Shown here: piece by piece, positions 7,631 to 17,322 of the stretch
How the letters are laid out: each line of letters starts with the position of its first letter
Numbering within the stretch: the first letter of the stretch is position 1
Source: Maribacter sp.
GTDB taxonomy: Bacteria > Bacteroidota > Bacteroidia > Flavobacteriales > Flavobacteriaceae
DNA: 64,000 bases
Direction of reading: 5' to 3'
Assembly (NCBI GenBank): GCA_024643345.1
Contig: JAHENB010000008.1
Span: 43,778 to 107,777 of the forward strand
Position numbers and translations under genes: made by a program
The notes under the pieces: model-generated
Seen by the model: only the letters and a program-made list of their open reading frames with translations
Told to the model about the DNA's origin: nothing
Database searches by the model: none

Positions 7631-10036
7631 TTACTGCGCGGCCATTCCCAGGCTTACCCTGTTCGCTTCTGCCATATTGATGTTCTCGATACCCGTAATG
7701 AGTGCATCGGGATTGAAGCTGATCGAGTTGATTCCATTTTCAACCAAAAACTGTGCGAACTCGGGATAATCACTGGGAGCTTGGCCGCACAATCCTATTT
7801 TGGTATGGGTCTTGTGGGCCGAGGCGATGACCATGGAAATCATTTTTTTAATGCCAGGATCATTGATGTCAAAGATGTCACTGAGCAATTCGGAATCCCT
7901 ATCCACGCCCAATGTCAATTGGGTCAGATCATTGGAGCCAATCGAGAAACCATCGAAGAATTGGGCAAATTCCTCCGCCAAAATAACGTTGTTGGGTATT
8001 TCAGTCATCATGTACAATTGCAGTCCATTTTCGCCCCGCTTCAATCCATACCCGTGCATGAGATCTACCACTTTCCTGGCTTCTTTCAAGGTGCGACAAA
8101 ACGGAATCATGATTTTTACATTTTCCAAGCCCATGGCTTCACGCACCATTTTCATGGCCCTGCACTCCAATTCGAAAGCCTCTTGATATTTGGGATGGTA
8201 GTAGCGCGAAGCGCCGCGAAACCCGATCATGGGATTTGATTCGATAGGTTCGAACTGCTGTCCACCGATCAGATTGGCATATTCATTGGATTTAAAATCG
8301 CTCATACGAACGATGACGTTTTTTGGATGGAACGCCGCTGCAATCGTGGCCACGCCTTCCGCCAGCTTTTGTACAAAATAATCGGCTTTGTTCGGAAAGT
8401 GATGGGTAAGCTTTTGAATCTTTTCCCTGACCTTTTCATCTTCGATAAGGTCAAAATGTTTTAAGGCCATTGGGTGTATCTGGATGGCGTTGTTGATGAC
8501 AAATTCCAACCGCATCAGGCCTACCCCTGCGGTGGGATAAAACGAAAGCAGAAAGGCTTGGTCGGGATCGGCCAAAATAAGCATCGGCTCGGTTTTGGGC
8601 GTTTTTAAGGTCGAGATATCCACTTCCTTTTCCTCCCATTTTAAAATACCTTCATAAACATTACCGGTATCGCCCTCAGCGCAAGAAATGGTTATTTCCT
8701 GGCCGTCATGTATCATTTTGGTAGCGTTCTCGGTTCCCACAATGGCCGCGGCCCCGACCTCGCGTGCCACGATCGCGGCATGGCTGGTACGTCCGCCTTG
8801 GTCTGTGATGATGCCCCCTGCTTTTTTTAAGATGGGATCCCAATCGGGATTGGTCTTTTCCGTCACCAAGATTTCCCCTTCCCTGAGTTTATGGGCTTCT
8901 GTGGGCGAATGTAAGATTCTTGCCTTTCCGGCGGATATTTTATTGCCGAGCCCCATTCCATTGGTGATCACCTTTCCTTTTTCCAATAGTTTGTACGTGA
9001 CAATGCGCAGCCTGTTCTCATTGCTGCCATAAATCGTCTCCGGGCGTGCCTGAACTATAAAAAGCTCGTTCAGCAAGCCATCCTTTGCCCATTCAAGATC
9101 CATAGGCCTTCCATAATGTTCTTCAATGATCATGGACCATTCCGCCAATTTAAGGACTTCCGTATCGGTCAGCACGAATTGTTCCTGTTTGTCAAGAGCG
9201 GTATTAAGGTTCAAGGTACCGCTGCCCGAGCTGTCATAAACCATTGTTTTTTCCTTACTACCCAGCTTTCTTGAAATAATGGGTTGTTTGACGCCTTTTC
9301 TCATACTGGGCTTAAAGACGAAAAACTCATCGGGATTGATGCTGCCCTGCACAATATTTTCCCCAAGGCCCCAAACCCCGGAAACCAATACCACTTTGTC
9401 AAAACCGGAATCAGGATCTAAGGTGAAATTGACGCCCGAGCTTGCCAGATCTGAACGTACCATTAACTGAACCCCAATGGAAAGGGCCACCTTCTGGTGA
9501 TCGAACCCGTTGTCTTCGCGATATTTTATGGCGCGATCCGTAAAGAGGGAGGCATAGCACTTTTGGCAAGCTTCCAACAATTCGTTTACTCCCTTAACGT
9601 TGAGATAGCTTTCCTGCTGCCCGGCAAAACTCGCCTTCGGAAGGTCCTCAGCAGTGGCACTGCTCCGAACGGCCAGTGAAATGGCACTGCCATATGTTTT
9701 TTGTAAATCTTCATATCCTAACCGAATGGCCTCCTTAATGGCCGATGGCAGGGGAACTTTCGCAAAGCTATTCCGGATATGGCCGCCCACTTGCCTTAAA
9801 TTCGAAAAATCCTTTTTGTCCAGTTTATCGAGTTCGTTGAATATGGCTTCCTTCAGGCCCAATTGCGCAAGGTAATGCCAATAGGCAGCTGAGGTAACGG
9901 CAAATCCGTCGGGAATTTTCACCCCCTTGGAACCCAGTTTTTGGAACATTTCGCCCAATGAGGCATTTTTGCCCCCGACCTCGGGAATGTCGGTCAGCGC
10001 AATCTCATTAAATTTTTTGATAAAATTTTTCATCAT
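7631..10036 (-). CDS. ppsA: Phosphoenolpyruvate synthase
   Basis: Makes PEP from pyruvate, ATP and water (AMP and phosphate as products), enabling gluconeogenesis from pyruvate or lactate. The 801-aa protein shows the three expected parts. The N-terminal ATP-grasp domain has GGKNASLGEM near residue 21 and the AVRSSATAEDLP loop. The central swivelling domain has the phospho-histidine in GGRTSHAAIVARE (about residue 420). The C-terminal TIM-barrel PEP domain has the catalytic cysteine in GLCGQAPSDYPEFA (about residue 749). ATG codons at 10036 and 10033 are both possible starts. The downstream remnant suggests it was once followed by a lactate dehydrogenase. Rhamnose breakdown in this window also yields lactate, which would need such a route for sugar synthesis. 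Confidence 0.95.
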   Translation of the reverse strand: MMKNFIKKFNEIALTDIPEVGGKNASLGEMFQKLGSKGVKIPDGFAVTSAAYWHYLAQLGLKEAIFNELDKLDKKDFSNLRQVGGHIRNSFAKVPLPSAIKEAIRLGYEDLQKTYGSAISLAVRSSATAEDLPKASFAGQQESYLNVKGVNELLEACQKCYASLFTDRAIKYREDNGFDHQKVALSIGVQLMVRSDLASSGVNFTLDPDSGFDKVVLVSGVWGLGENIVQGSINPDEFFVFKPSMRKGVKQPIISRKLGSKEKTMVYDSSGSGTLNLNTALDKQEQFVLTDTEVLKLAEWSMIIEEHYGRPMDLEWAKDGLLNELFIVQARPETIYGSNENRLRIVTYKLLEKGKVITNGMGLGNKISAGKARILHSPTEAHKLREGEILVTEKTNPDWDPILKKAGGIITDQGGRTSHAAIVAREVGAAAIVGTENATKMIHDGQEITISCAEGDTGNVYEGILKWEEKEVDISTLKTPKTEPMLILADPDQAFLLSFYPTAGVGLMRLEFVINNAIQIHPMALKHFDLIEDEKVREKIQKLTHHFPNKADYFVQKLAEGVATIAAAFHPKNVIVRMSDFKSNEYANLIGGQQFEPIESNPMIGFRGASRYYHPKYQEAFELECRAMKMVREAMGLENVKIMIPFCRTLKEARKVVDLMHGYGLKRGENGLQLYMMTEIPNNVILAEEFAQFFDGFSIGSNDLTQLTLGVDRDSELLSDIFDINDPGIKKMISMVIASAHKTHTKIGLCGQAPSDYPEFAQFLVENGINSISFNPDALITGIENINMAEANRVSLGMAAQ

Positions 10037-10432
10037 GGCGGTATTTTAAGATGGCAACGGCAATCTTTGGAAACACAAATATCAATTGGTTTATGTGATT
10101 TTGAAATGACTTTTATCATTGGTGAAAGTCTTGCAGGGGAGAATTGCGCTTGGCATCAGGTTTGGAAGCGTTGAAATAGTGCAAACCAAGCACTCAGTAT
10201 TAAGGGAGTTACCCTATCATAAAGATATTGGATCTAAAGGCGCTGATACGCTAAAAAACAATCAGACAAGAAAAAAGCTAATGGCAACATTCATTTTTCC
10301 AAAAGATCTACTCCAAAAAAGGTCTTTTTTTTAATGACCAATAGGCATGTACCGGGCGTCTGTAAATTTTCGGGATGCCTACAGGTAGTTGCAATCGAAA
10401 ATACGGGGACCATTGATGGGTCTATTTTCATT
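10037..10432. other. Intergenic stretch of about 400 bp, no gene recognised
   Basis: Lies between PEP synthase (upstream side of its start) and the end of the PPOX-fold gene. A 71-codon plus-strand frame at 10119-10334 has no recognisable similarity and unnatural composition, so I do not call it. An A-rich then T-rich stretch near 10312-10334 lacks a real stem. The ppsA promoter should be here, but I found no clear TAnnTTTG box. Confidence 0.5.
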
Positions 10433-10885
10433 TTAGGTCTCTTTTCGTTTCCCTTTGATATGCCGTATTTTGATTCGATAAACGACCGGAACTCCCCCTG
10501 AATAAGTCTTGCTCGAGAATTCGCTAATAAACTCGGGATGCTTGTGCTCCTTCACGTTCAAGATATTTTTTACCCCTTCGGCAAATAGATGCAATAGGTG
10601 CTTGGCATTGCTGCCTTTGATTTCCTCATAAGTACCGTGAACCAATACCGATTGCCAGTTACTGTTCGAAACTATTTCCTCCACCTGCAATGAAACCGAT
10701 CCGTTTTTGCGCATGGCATTTATTTTATGCCCTTCTTCGGAATAGCTGATAATCGTATTGTCGGATGGATTGTAATAATAGGTAATGGGGATGACATACG
10801 GTTCGCTTTGTGAAATGTAGCCCAAGTGGCCAATATAATTGTTCTTGAGAATTCGGATGCTTTCGTTTGATGTTAGATCGGTCAT
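10433..10885 (-). CDS. Pyridoxamine 5'-phosphate oxidase-fold flavoprotein
   Basis: A 150-aa split-barrel protein of the PPOX/Nim-like family, which usually binds FMN or another flavin. The conserved features are the early helix followed by GHLGYISQSEPYVIPITYYY, then SYSEEGHKINAMRKNGSVSLQVEE and a strand with SVLVHGTYEEI. Proteins of this sort are often found with PEP synthase, universal stress and storage genes in flavobacteria, and are thought to handle redox or xenobiotic reduction. The substrate is unknown. It lies between glgP (upstream) and ppsA (downstream) on the same strand. Confidence 0.8.
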   Translation of the reverse strand: MTDLTSNESIRILKNNYIGHLGYISQSEPYVIPITYYYNPSDNTIISYSEEGHKINAMRKNGSVSLQVEEIVSNSNWQSVLVHGTYEEIKGSNAKHLLHLFAEGVKNILNVKEHKHPEFISEFSSKTYSGGVPVVYRIKIRHIKGKRKET

Positions 10886-10997
10886 GGATACTTCAATTTT
10901 GTAATTATTGATTCCTATATTTCAATGGATTTCCCTTTCAAAAATACCAATACAAATGTATAACCCTCAAATGAGATTGGCGTTTATTGTTTTGAAA

Positions 10998-13535
10998 TCA
11001 GTGCTGCCAACTGATCATATTGTCTTCCAAAGGCACCGAAATACCCTCATAATTGGGTATGGCCCTGGCGGTAAAATCCGTGGCCGGCCTTGGGGTCATC
11101 AATTGGGCGTGGTACATATAGTCCCCTTTTTTTTGTTGGGCCTCGTTCTTCATTTCCACAATTTCGGGATCGCCCCCTTCAATGCCATCTGCAAATAGTT
11201 GTACCAATATGGTTTCGGGTTTTATGCTGCCCAATGAAACGGGTAATTGGAACCGATACCCCCCCACATCCTCAGTGATCTGTGATTCCCCAAAATGTAT
11301 TTGTCCCCAATTACTTCTATGTTCCTGCCGTACGGCCACAATTTTTTTTCCAAGCAATCCTTTATTCTCTGCCCTTTTTTTGAAGTTGGTGGCAGCAGGC
11401 AGATAATAGTGATCTGTATATTCCCGAACCGTCCTATTGGATGAAAATTGGGGCGTAAGCAATTTCATGCTGTGCCTCATTTTTGTTGTCCACTGCTGGG
11501 GTATCCCATCTGCATCACGATCATAAAATGCGGGAATCACTTCTTGTTCCAATAAACTATATAACCTTTCTGCCTCGGCATGGTCCCAGGAAGGGTCATT
11601 GTCATGTTCTTGCCCGTCACCCAAGGCCCAGCCTACTTCGGGGGCATAAGCTTCGGCCCACCATCCGTCCAATTCCGACAAATTGATGCCCCCGTTGACA
11701 AGAACCTTCATGCCACTTGTCCCGCAGGCTTCCCAAGGCCTTCTCGGGGTATTGATCCAAAGATCCGCACCTTGTACCAACTGTTCCGTGAGCAACATAT
11801 CGCAATCACTTAAAAAAACGACATGTCGGTATACATTATATTGTTGAATGAATTGTACCCATTGCCGAATCAGGTCTTTGCTTGCCTCATCATATGGAGG
11901 TGCCTTTCCCGCAACCACCAATTGTACCGGGTGCTCTGGATTCGTTAAAAGGCGCACCAAACGTTCCTTGTCATATAAAAGCAAATTCGGACGTTTGTAG
12001 GGCACAAAACGCCGTGCGAATCCCAACGTCAACGTATTGGGATCAAAGACATCTTTTGCCATTGCCATAAGATTGGATCCCTCGGTTGAGACCAATGATT
12101 GGTTTTCAAATCGCTGACGGACATAATTCACCAATTGGTTCCTTGAATCGTTTCGAAGTTGCCAAAGGTCTGCATCGGATACTCCGAAAATATGTTTCTC
12201 AACATGGGTCAGATCACCTCGCCATCGTTCTTTACCGCATGCCTTTGTCCAGATCCTGTCCGCAAATTCCGAATCCCAAGCGGGCATATGTACCCCGTTG
12301 GTCACATGGCCGACGGGCACTTCTGCAATGGGCCATCTTGGAAATAGATTTCTGAAAAGTTGGCGGCTTACGGTTCCGTGCAGTCGACTTACCCCATTTA
12401 CGGCCCCACTGCCATGAATGGCCAATAAAGCCATATTGAAACCTTCCGAGAAATTTAAGGGATTCTCCCTTCCAAGGGCCATCAGTTCATCAAAATGAAG
12501 ATCCAGTTCATTTTTTGCATATTCTGCAAAGAACCGCCACATCAAAGAAGGGTCAAAGCAATCGAATCCAGCGGATACGGCAGTGTGGGTGGTAAATATA
12601 TTTCCCGCTCTTGTAACCGACAGGGCAGATTCAAAGGTAACCCCCGTTTCTTTCATAAAATCTTTCGCACGTTCCAATATCAGAAAAGCCGCATGGCCCT
12701 CGTTCAGGTGACAAACTTCAGGCTTGATGTTCAAGGCGCTTAATAATTTCCATCCACCGATACCTAGGATAATCTCTTGTTGGATCCGCAGATCCTGTCC
12801 GCCGCCATACACCTCGCTCGTGATACCCCGGTCGATCGGTAAATTTGAAGGGTCGTTGCTGTCCAATAGATATAGTTTTACGCGCCCGACCTGGACCTGC
12901 CAAGTTCGGAGCCAAACGGTATGATCGGAAATTTTGATCTTTAAACGCAACCACTCGCCATTGGGAAGCCGCAAAGGGGTTACCGGAAGTTGCCCGGGGT
13001 CGTTATATGGAAAATAGGCCTGTTGCGTTCCATTTCGATCGATCACTTGCCTAAAATAACCTTGCTGATACAATATTCCGATGGCCACTACAGGCACGCC
13101 CAGGTCGCTTGCCGATTTCATCTGATCGCCGGCCACGTTTCCCAAGCCGCCTACATAAATGGGCAATGCTTCGCTCAACATAAATTCCATACTGAAATAG
13201 GCGACACAGCTCAGATCACAATTGGGACGGTTCTCTTGAAACCAGGTGGGTTCTGAAAAAGATCTTGCTTTCAATGCCAACAATGTGTCTACCTTTTCAC
13301 GAAATGAAGGATTCGCCAACTGAGAAATCAAGCGATCATGGGATACATTTTGAAGTACGATCCAAGGATTATGGGTTTCCATCCACAGATCTGGATCGAG
13401 ACGATACCATAGTTCATCCACGGCATGGTTCCAAGACCAATACAAATCCAGCGCCAACTCGGCCAAGGATTCAACACCTTCAATATCCAATGGCAAAAAA
13501 CCATATAGCGGGTTGGTGTTCATTGGTTTTTCCAT
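10998..13535 (-). CDS. glgP: Alpha-glucan phosphorylase (GT35, DUF3417-containing)
   Basis: Releases glucose 1-phosphate from glycogen or maltodextrin in the cytoplasm. The 845-aa protein begins with the DUF3417 domain (ELALDLYWSWNHAVDELW near residue 30) found in the shorter bacterial and archaeal glucan phosphorylases. The catalytic core follows: GGLGNVAGD, the glucan-binding HLNEGHAAF, and the pyridoxal phosphate lysine in ACGTSGMKVLVNGG (about residue 608). ATG codons at 13535 and 13523 could both start it. A C-terminal region of about 150 aa beyond the PLP site agrees with family length. It lies 112 nt upstream of the PPOX gene and may be co-expressed with it. Confidence 0.92.
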   Translation of the reverse strand: MEKPMNTNPLYGFLPLDIEGVESLAELALDLYWSWNHAVDELWYRLDPDLWMETHNPWIVLQNVSHDRLISQLANPSFREKVDTLLALKARSFSEPTWFQENRPNCDLSCVAYFSMEFMLSEALPIYVGGLGNVAGDQMKSASDLGVPVVAIGILYQQGYFRQVIDRNGTQQAYFPYNDPGQLPVTPLRLPNGEWLRLKIKISDHTVWLRTWQVQVGRVKLYLLDSNDPSNLPIDRGITSEVYGGGQDLRIQQEIILGIGGWKLLSALNIKPEVCHLNEGHAAFLILERAKDFMKETGVTFESALSVTRAGNIFTTHTAVSAGFDCFDPSLMWRFFAEYAKNELDLHFDELMALGRENPLNFSEGFNMALLAIHGSGAVNGVSRLHGTVSRQLFRNLFPRWPIAEVPVGHVTNGVHMPAWDSEFADRIWTKACGKERWRGDLTHVEKHIFGVSDADLWQLRNDSRNQLVNYVRQRFENQSLVSTEGSNLMAMAKDVFDPNTLTLGFARRFVPYKRPNLLLYDKERLVRLLTNPEHPVQLVVAGKAPPYDEASKDLIRQWVQFIQQYNVYRHVVFLSDCDMLLTEQLVQGADLWINTPRRPWEACGTSGMKVLVNGGINLSELDGWWAEAYAPEVGWALGDGQEHDNDPSWDHAEAERLYSLLEQEVIPAFYDRDADGIPQQWTTKMRHSMKLLTPQFSSNRTVREYTDHYYLPAATNFKKRAENKGLLGKKIVAVRQEHRSNWGQIHFGESQITEDVGGYRFQLPVSLGSIKPETILVQLFADGIEGGDPEIVEMKNEAQQKKGDYMYHAQLMTPRPATDFTARAIPNYEGISVPLEDNMISWQH

Positions 13536-13759
13536 ATTTCTTTTTAGCCCATAACGATTTTGGTTCAGGCAACATCTGAATTACACTGAACTCAAACATC
13601 CATGGCCGTTAAAGGTAAAAAGAAGCAATGCCTTCGCTAATGACCAATATCATTTGTACAGAAAATGGTCCTTTATTTTCATGATGAAAACGAACCGAAA
13701 TATCCAGTAAATGCAGAAGGATATTGGAAGATGGGCAACCTAACCCAAGAACATGTTCC

Positions 13760-14320
13760 TTATTGCTGGGCCATTTCCAAATTAATGGTCATCGCAACCT
13801 CATCTCCCACAGGGGCTCTGTCTGCGCCAACGTTAAAATCTTGACGGTTTAGCGTTCCGGTCAGCTTTAATCCTGCTTTCAGCTTTTGGCTCCGCTGATC
13901 CGTGATGATCCCGTTTAGTTTACCCTCGAGCATAACAGACTTGGTAACTCCATGCAGATTGAGGTCACCTTTTAATATAAAGGTTTTGTCTCCCGTTTTT
14001 TCATAGGAGGTAGTAGTGAATGTCATGGTAGGATAGGCGGCCACTTCAAAAAAACGGTCACTTCTTAAATCATCGTCCCTTCTTGCATTGTCTGTATCTA
14101 CACTTGTAGTTTGAATACTTACTTTGAAAGAAGGCGAATCGAAAGCATCACTGGCCGTCGCTTCGATATCGAAATCAGCAAATTTTCCCTGCACTTCTGA
14201 GATCATCAGGTGCGTGATGCTAAAATTGATGCTCGAATGGGCCTTATCTGCCTTCCATGTACTCTGCGCCGAAAGGGTGGCACCAATCATTAAGATTGAA
14301 ACTAAAATCGATTTTCCCAT
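13760..14320 (-). CDS. YceI-family secreted protein
   Basis: A 186-aa lipocalin-like beta-barrel protein thought to bind a long isoprenoid lipid in the periplasm. A cleavable signal peptide (about residues 1-18, ending LSAQ) is followed by the typical start STWKADKAHSSINFSITHLM. Later conserved stretches are SDRFFEVAAYPTMTF and KGDLNLHGVTKSV. The physiological role of YceI proteins is unsettled; acid and isoprenoid stress have been suggested. It follows a 224-bp spacer after the glgP start, which shows no further gene. The haem-binding gene lies 79 nt upstream on the same strand. Confidence 0.88.
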   Translation of the reverse strand: MGKSILVSILMIGATLSAQSTWKADKAHSSINFSITHLMISEVQGKFADFDIEATASDAFDSPSFKVSIQTTSVDTDNARRDDDLRSDRFFEVAAYPTMTFTTTSYEKTGDKTFILKGDLNLHGVTKSVMLEGKLNGIITDQRSQKLKAGLKLTGTLNRQDFNVGADRAPVGDEVAMTINLEMAQQ

Positions 14321-14399
14321 GATGTATGAAATTGATTATTAATGAATCCTCTTTTGTTTTTTTCTTGTCCAATGCCTTTCACCTCCTGTCCAAAGGTTT

Positions 14400-14912
14400 T
14401 CATTCCGATGGCGGGGGACCTTGTCTTTTTGGCATGACAAGGCTATCCGCCGGATAGCTATTTTTCAGATAGGTCATTTGGGCCTTGGCCCAATCAGTGA
14501 TTTTTTCGCGTTGATCGTCGGTGAGCTTCGCTTCCGAATGAAGGCCTAAATACGTATAGTCGGCTAAGGGCATCTCCTTTTTCTCCACCATTTCAATGGT
14601 CTCTTCGAACTTATGGTTTTGGATGGCAATGGGCATTTTGGTAAAGGTGGAAAAATTCAAGTGTCTTTTCCCATCCACAACATGATCGTTGAGCCACCAC
14701 GCCACAGGTTGAACATTGGCGTACCAAGGGTATTCTGTTTTGTTTGAATGGCAGTCATTACAGGAAACCTGTAGAAGTTGAGCAACATCTTCCGAAACTG
14801 GATATTTGGTGGCAATATCATAGGTTAAATCGTTCGACTCATTTCTGTCGGGACGGATAAATTGGATAATTATCAAAACGATTCCCAATCCTATTAAAAT
14901 TTTTTTCAGCAT
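14400..14912 (-). CDS. Membrane-anchored haem-binding domain protein (CxxCH)
   Basis: A 170-aa protein with one N-terminal membrane anchor (about residues 4-20, IGLGIVLIIIQF) and a single c-type haem motif, CNDCH at residues 51-55. The motif is followed by SNKTEYPWYANVQPVAWWLNDHV, which is characteristic of the haem_bd (PF14376) family. It probably faces the periplasm and carries electrons, but its partner is unknown. The cytochrome c domain of the ThuA/GSDH fusion at 34.6-38.4 kb is one conceivable partner. Only the family call is firm. Confidence 0.82.
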   Translation of the reverse strand: MLKKILIGLGIVLIIIQFIRPDRNESNDLTYDIATKYPVSEDVAQLLQVSCNDCHSNKTEYPWYANVQPVAWWLNDHVVDGKRHLNFSTFTKMPIAIQNHKFEETIEMVEKKEMPLADYTYLGLHSEAKLTDDQREKITDWAKAQMTYLKNSYPADSLVMPKRQGPPPSE

Positions 14913-14991
14913 CTCAAACGGAATTTTGTTATAACACTTAAACCTTTATGCTATGACATCAGATTTATCAAAAGGTTTAATCCATATTTAA

Positions 14992-17301
14992 TTATTTGTA
15001 TTTGGATACCCGGGCGTCATCAATTACCCCTTTCCAGTTCAACCCAAAGGCAAAATCGTAGGAGCTACCCTCAGAATCGACATATGGTCTCATATCCCTG
15101 GGTACGTCTTCGAATTGTTCTTCCACCGTTTTCATATCGGCAGGCATTTGGAAGGGCAGTAAGGCCGAGGGCTCGGCAGCACCGGAAATAATGTCCATCA
15201 AAGCCTGGTCCTGAACTCCCATATGCACTACAATAGCCGATGCATTGACCTCGACTTCAGAAAAAACCATGGGTTTTGAAATATTCACGATCACGATGAC
15301 CGGTTTGGTCCCCATTTCCTTTTTGGTGTCGTTCACCATTTTCATATCGGTTACATTCGAAGACGTTATGGTTTTGTCCTTGTATGAGCGGTTTGTAAAA
15401 TCTTCCAACGGGCTTCCTCCCGCCAAACTGGTCGCCCGGGCATCCATTGCGGAATAGGGTGCATATTGCAGGCTGATGGGCACATAACCATTGCCGCCCT
15501 TGGCCAGATCTTCCCTATCGTAGCCTACGCCACCATCCGGACTTTGAATGCCCACCAAAGCGAAGTCGGCATCTTTTGGATTATAGACCACCTCAAAATA
15601 TTTGGCCAAAACCTCCATATTAAAAGGATATTCTGTTTTTTCCGGAGTTTCCATGCCGAACCAGTTCTTACTGGCAGCAATATACCTTTGGGGTACATAT
15701 ACCTTTTGTCTCGTTTTTATTGGCAGGGTATTTTTTTGGTTCTTGAGCATCACAATAGAGCGAAGTTGCGCATCATAACCCGCCTTCATGAACTCGGGAT
15801 TGCCGACAATTTTTTCGGTTTCCGCCACTTCCAGGTAGGGGTTTTCGAAAAGGCCCACCCTAAAAATATTTTTCAGCAGTCGAACCGCCGAGGTTTCATA
15901 ACGTTGGCGCATAAATAGCTCCCCATGGTCTGCAACGCCCAACCGATAGGCCTCGAGAACTGGTCCCATATCGTTGTTGCCGCCAAATTGGTCAACTCCC
16001 GCCTCGATGACCTTATAATGGCGTTCGGCAACGGTCATGGTCTCCACGCCCCAACTTTTGCCTTCGAACAAATCAACGGCGGTCACATCGCGTGTAACGC
16101 CCCAATCGGTGCATACTACGCCATCATAACCATATTGGCCCCTTAAAAGATCCGTGATAAGGTATTGGTTGAACGCATTACCTACATTGTCACCGTTTTT
16201 TTTGTCCCGACCAAAGGAAATCGTATAATAGGGCATCACTGCAGAAGCCATTTTCGTGCTACCTTCCAATTTAAAGGCACCTTCCGTAAAGGGTTTTAAA
16301 TGATCCATTAAATTATTTCCAGGATAAACGGCATAGGCCCCATAGCCAAAATGCCCGTCCCTACCCCCTTCTTCGGGGCCTCCGCCCGGCCAATGCTTGA
16401 CCATAGCGTTCACACTTTGATAGCCCCAACCCTGATCTTTCCCAGAGGATTGGAATCCATCGACATAAGCCCGTGCCATATCGGTAGCTAAATCGGGGTC
16501 TTCGCCCATGGTTCCACTAAATCGGCTCCAGCGCGGTTCGGTTCCAAGGTCGATCTGAGGCGACAATGCGGTTGAAATCCCCAGAGCCCTGTATTCTTCT
16601 GATGCAATTTCACCAAATTGGCGCATCAGCCCTGGATCAAAAGAAGCGGCTATTCCCAGGGTACCCGGCCACATTGAAATATCACCACCCGCACCTGCAT
16701 TGAATTCGGCGTAGGAATCACTCCCATGCCTTGGATCTGAGCTGGTATTGACCGGAATACCCAGACCAAGGCCCTCCACATAAGCCTGTGCATTATTGTT
16801 CCATTGGGCAGCAACACTGGGGTTTTCAACACTTGTGACCAAAACATGCCTTACATGGTCTTCATTAAGGAACTGCTTTTGCCCATCCGAGAGATCACTG
16901 GCCATGGCGCCACTTTCTTCAAAAGGTTTACCGTTATAGGTAACTGGGCCAAATCTACTTCCTCTGGCTGGAATGGATTGATGTGAACTATATAACATCA
17001 GGCCGGCAATATCTTCCAAAGACATTTTGTGGGCCAGGTCAATGGCGCGATCATCGGCCGATAAACGCCAATCTTCATAGGCATCCAGTTTTCCATCCTT
17101 GTTCAAATCCTTGAAGGCATATTGATCTACCGTAAGAAGTTTAACCCCGGAAGTTTTGTTATAACCAAGGGTCTTGCCACCTATATTGTTCACCAGGGTA
17201 TGGTCTCCCTTATCTTCTTCGGTGAATTTTGGGCTGCAGCTTGTGGCCAAAACAGCAATGCCCATAACCCATACCGAACTTGTTCTTTTAAAAATTTTCA
17301 T
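14992..17301 (-). CDS. Glycoside hydrolase family 3 lipoprotein
   Basis: Predicted exo-acting beta-glycosidase (glucosidase or xylosidase type), lipid-anchored. The 769-aa protein has a lipoprotein signal (ATSC, Cys about residue 22), then the two-domain GH3 core. The nucleophile aspartate lies in YDGVVCTDWG, and ALSPQIDLGTEPRWSR and VKHWPGGGPEEGGRDGHF are conserved substrate-site stretches. Near residues 69-82 an EF-hand-like loop (DLNKDGKLDAYED) precedes the core, which suggests bound calcium. It lies 21 nt downstream of a carboxylesterase and is likely in one transcript with it, behind the first Nudix regulator. Substrate specificity cannot be read by eye. Confidence 0.9.
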   Translation of the reverse strand: MKIFKRTSSVWVMGIAVLATSCSPKFTEEDKGDHTLVNNIGGKTLGYNKTSGVKLLTVDQYAFKDLNKDGKLDAYEDWRLSADDRAIDLAHKMSLEDIAGLMLYSSHQSIPARGSRFGPVTYNGKPFEESGAMASDLSDGQKQFLNEDHVRHVLVTSVENPSVAAQWNNNAQAYVEGLGLGIPVNTSSDPRHGSDSYAEFNAGAGGDISMWPGTLGIAASFDPGLMRQFGEIASEEYRALGISTALSPQIDLGTEPRWSRFSGTMGEDPDLATDMARAYVDGFQSSGKDQGWGYQSVNAMVKHWPGGGPEEGGRDGHFGYGAYAVYPGNNLMDHLKPFTEGAFKLEGSTKMASAVMPYYTISFGRDKKNGDNVGNAFNQYLITDLLRGQYGYDGVVCTDWGVTRDVTAVDLFEGKSWGVETMTVAERHYKVIEAGVDQFGGNNDMGPVLEAYRLGVADHGELFMRQRYETSAVRLLKNIFRVGLFENPYLEVAETEKIVGNPEFMKAGYDAQLRSIVMLKNQKNTLPIKTRQKVYVPQRYIAASKNWFGMETPEKTEYPFNMEVLAKYFEVVYNPKDADFALVGIQSPDGGVGYDREDLAKGGNGYVPISLQYAPYSAMDARATSLAGGSPLEDFTNRSYKDKTITSSNVTDMKMVNDTKKEMGTKPVIVIVNISKPMVFSEVEVNASAIVVHMGVQDQALMDIISGAAEPSALLPFQMPADMKTVEEQFEDVPRDMRPYVDSEGSSYDFAFGLNWKGVIDDARVSKYK

Positions 17302-17322
17302 TGTTGATCTATGATTTTAAAA

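Noticed and set aside
10119..10334. 71-codon plus-strand frame in the ppsA upstream region
   Set aside because: No recognisable domain, no promoter or typical start context, and odd composition at the end.
10312..10334. A-rich/T-rich stretch as a terminator
   Set aside because: There is no stem of useful length; the As and Ts can only pair with each other in a weak hairpin.
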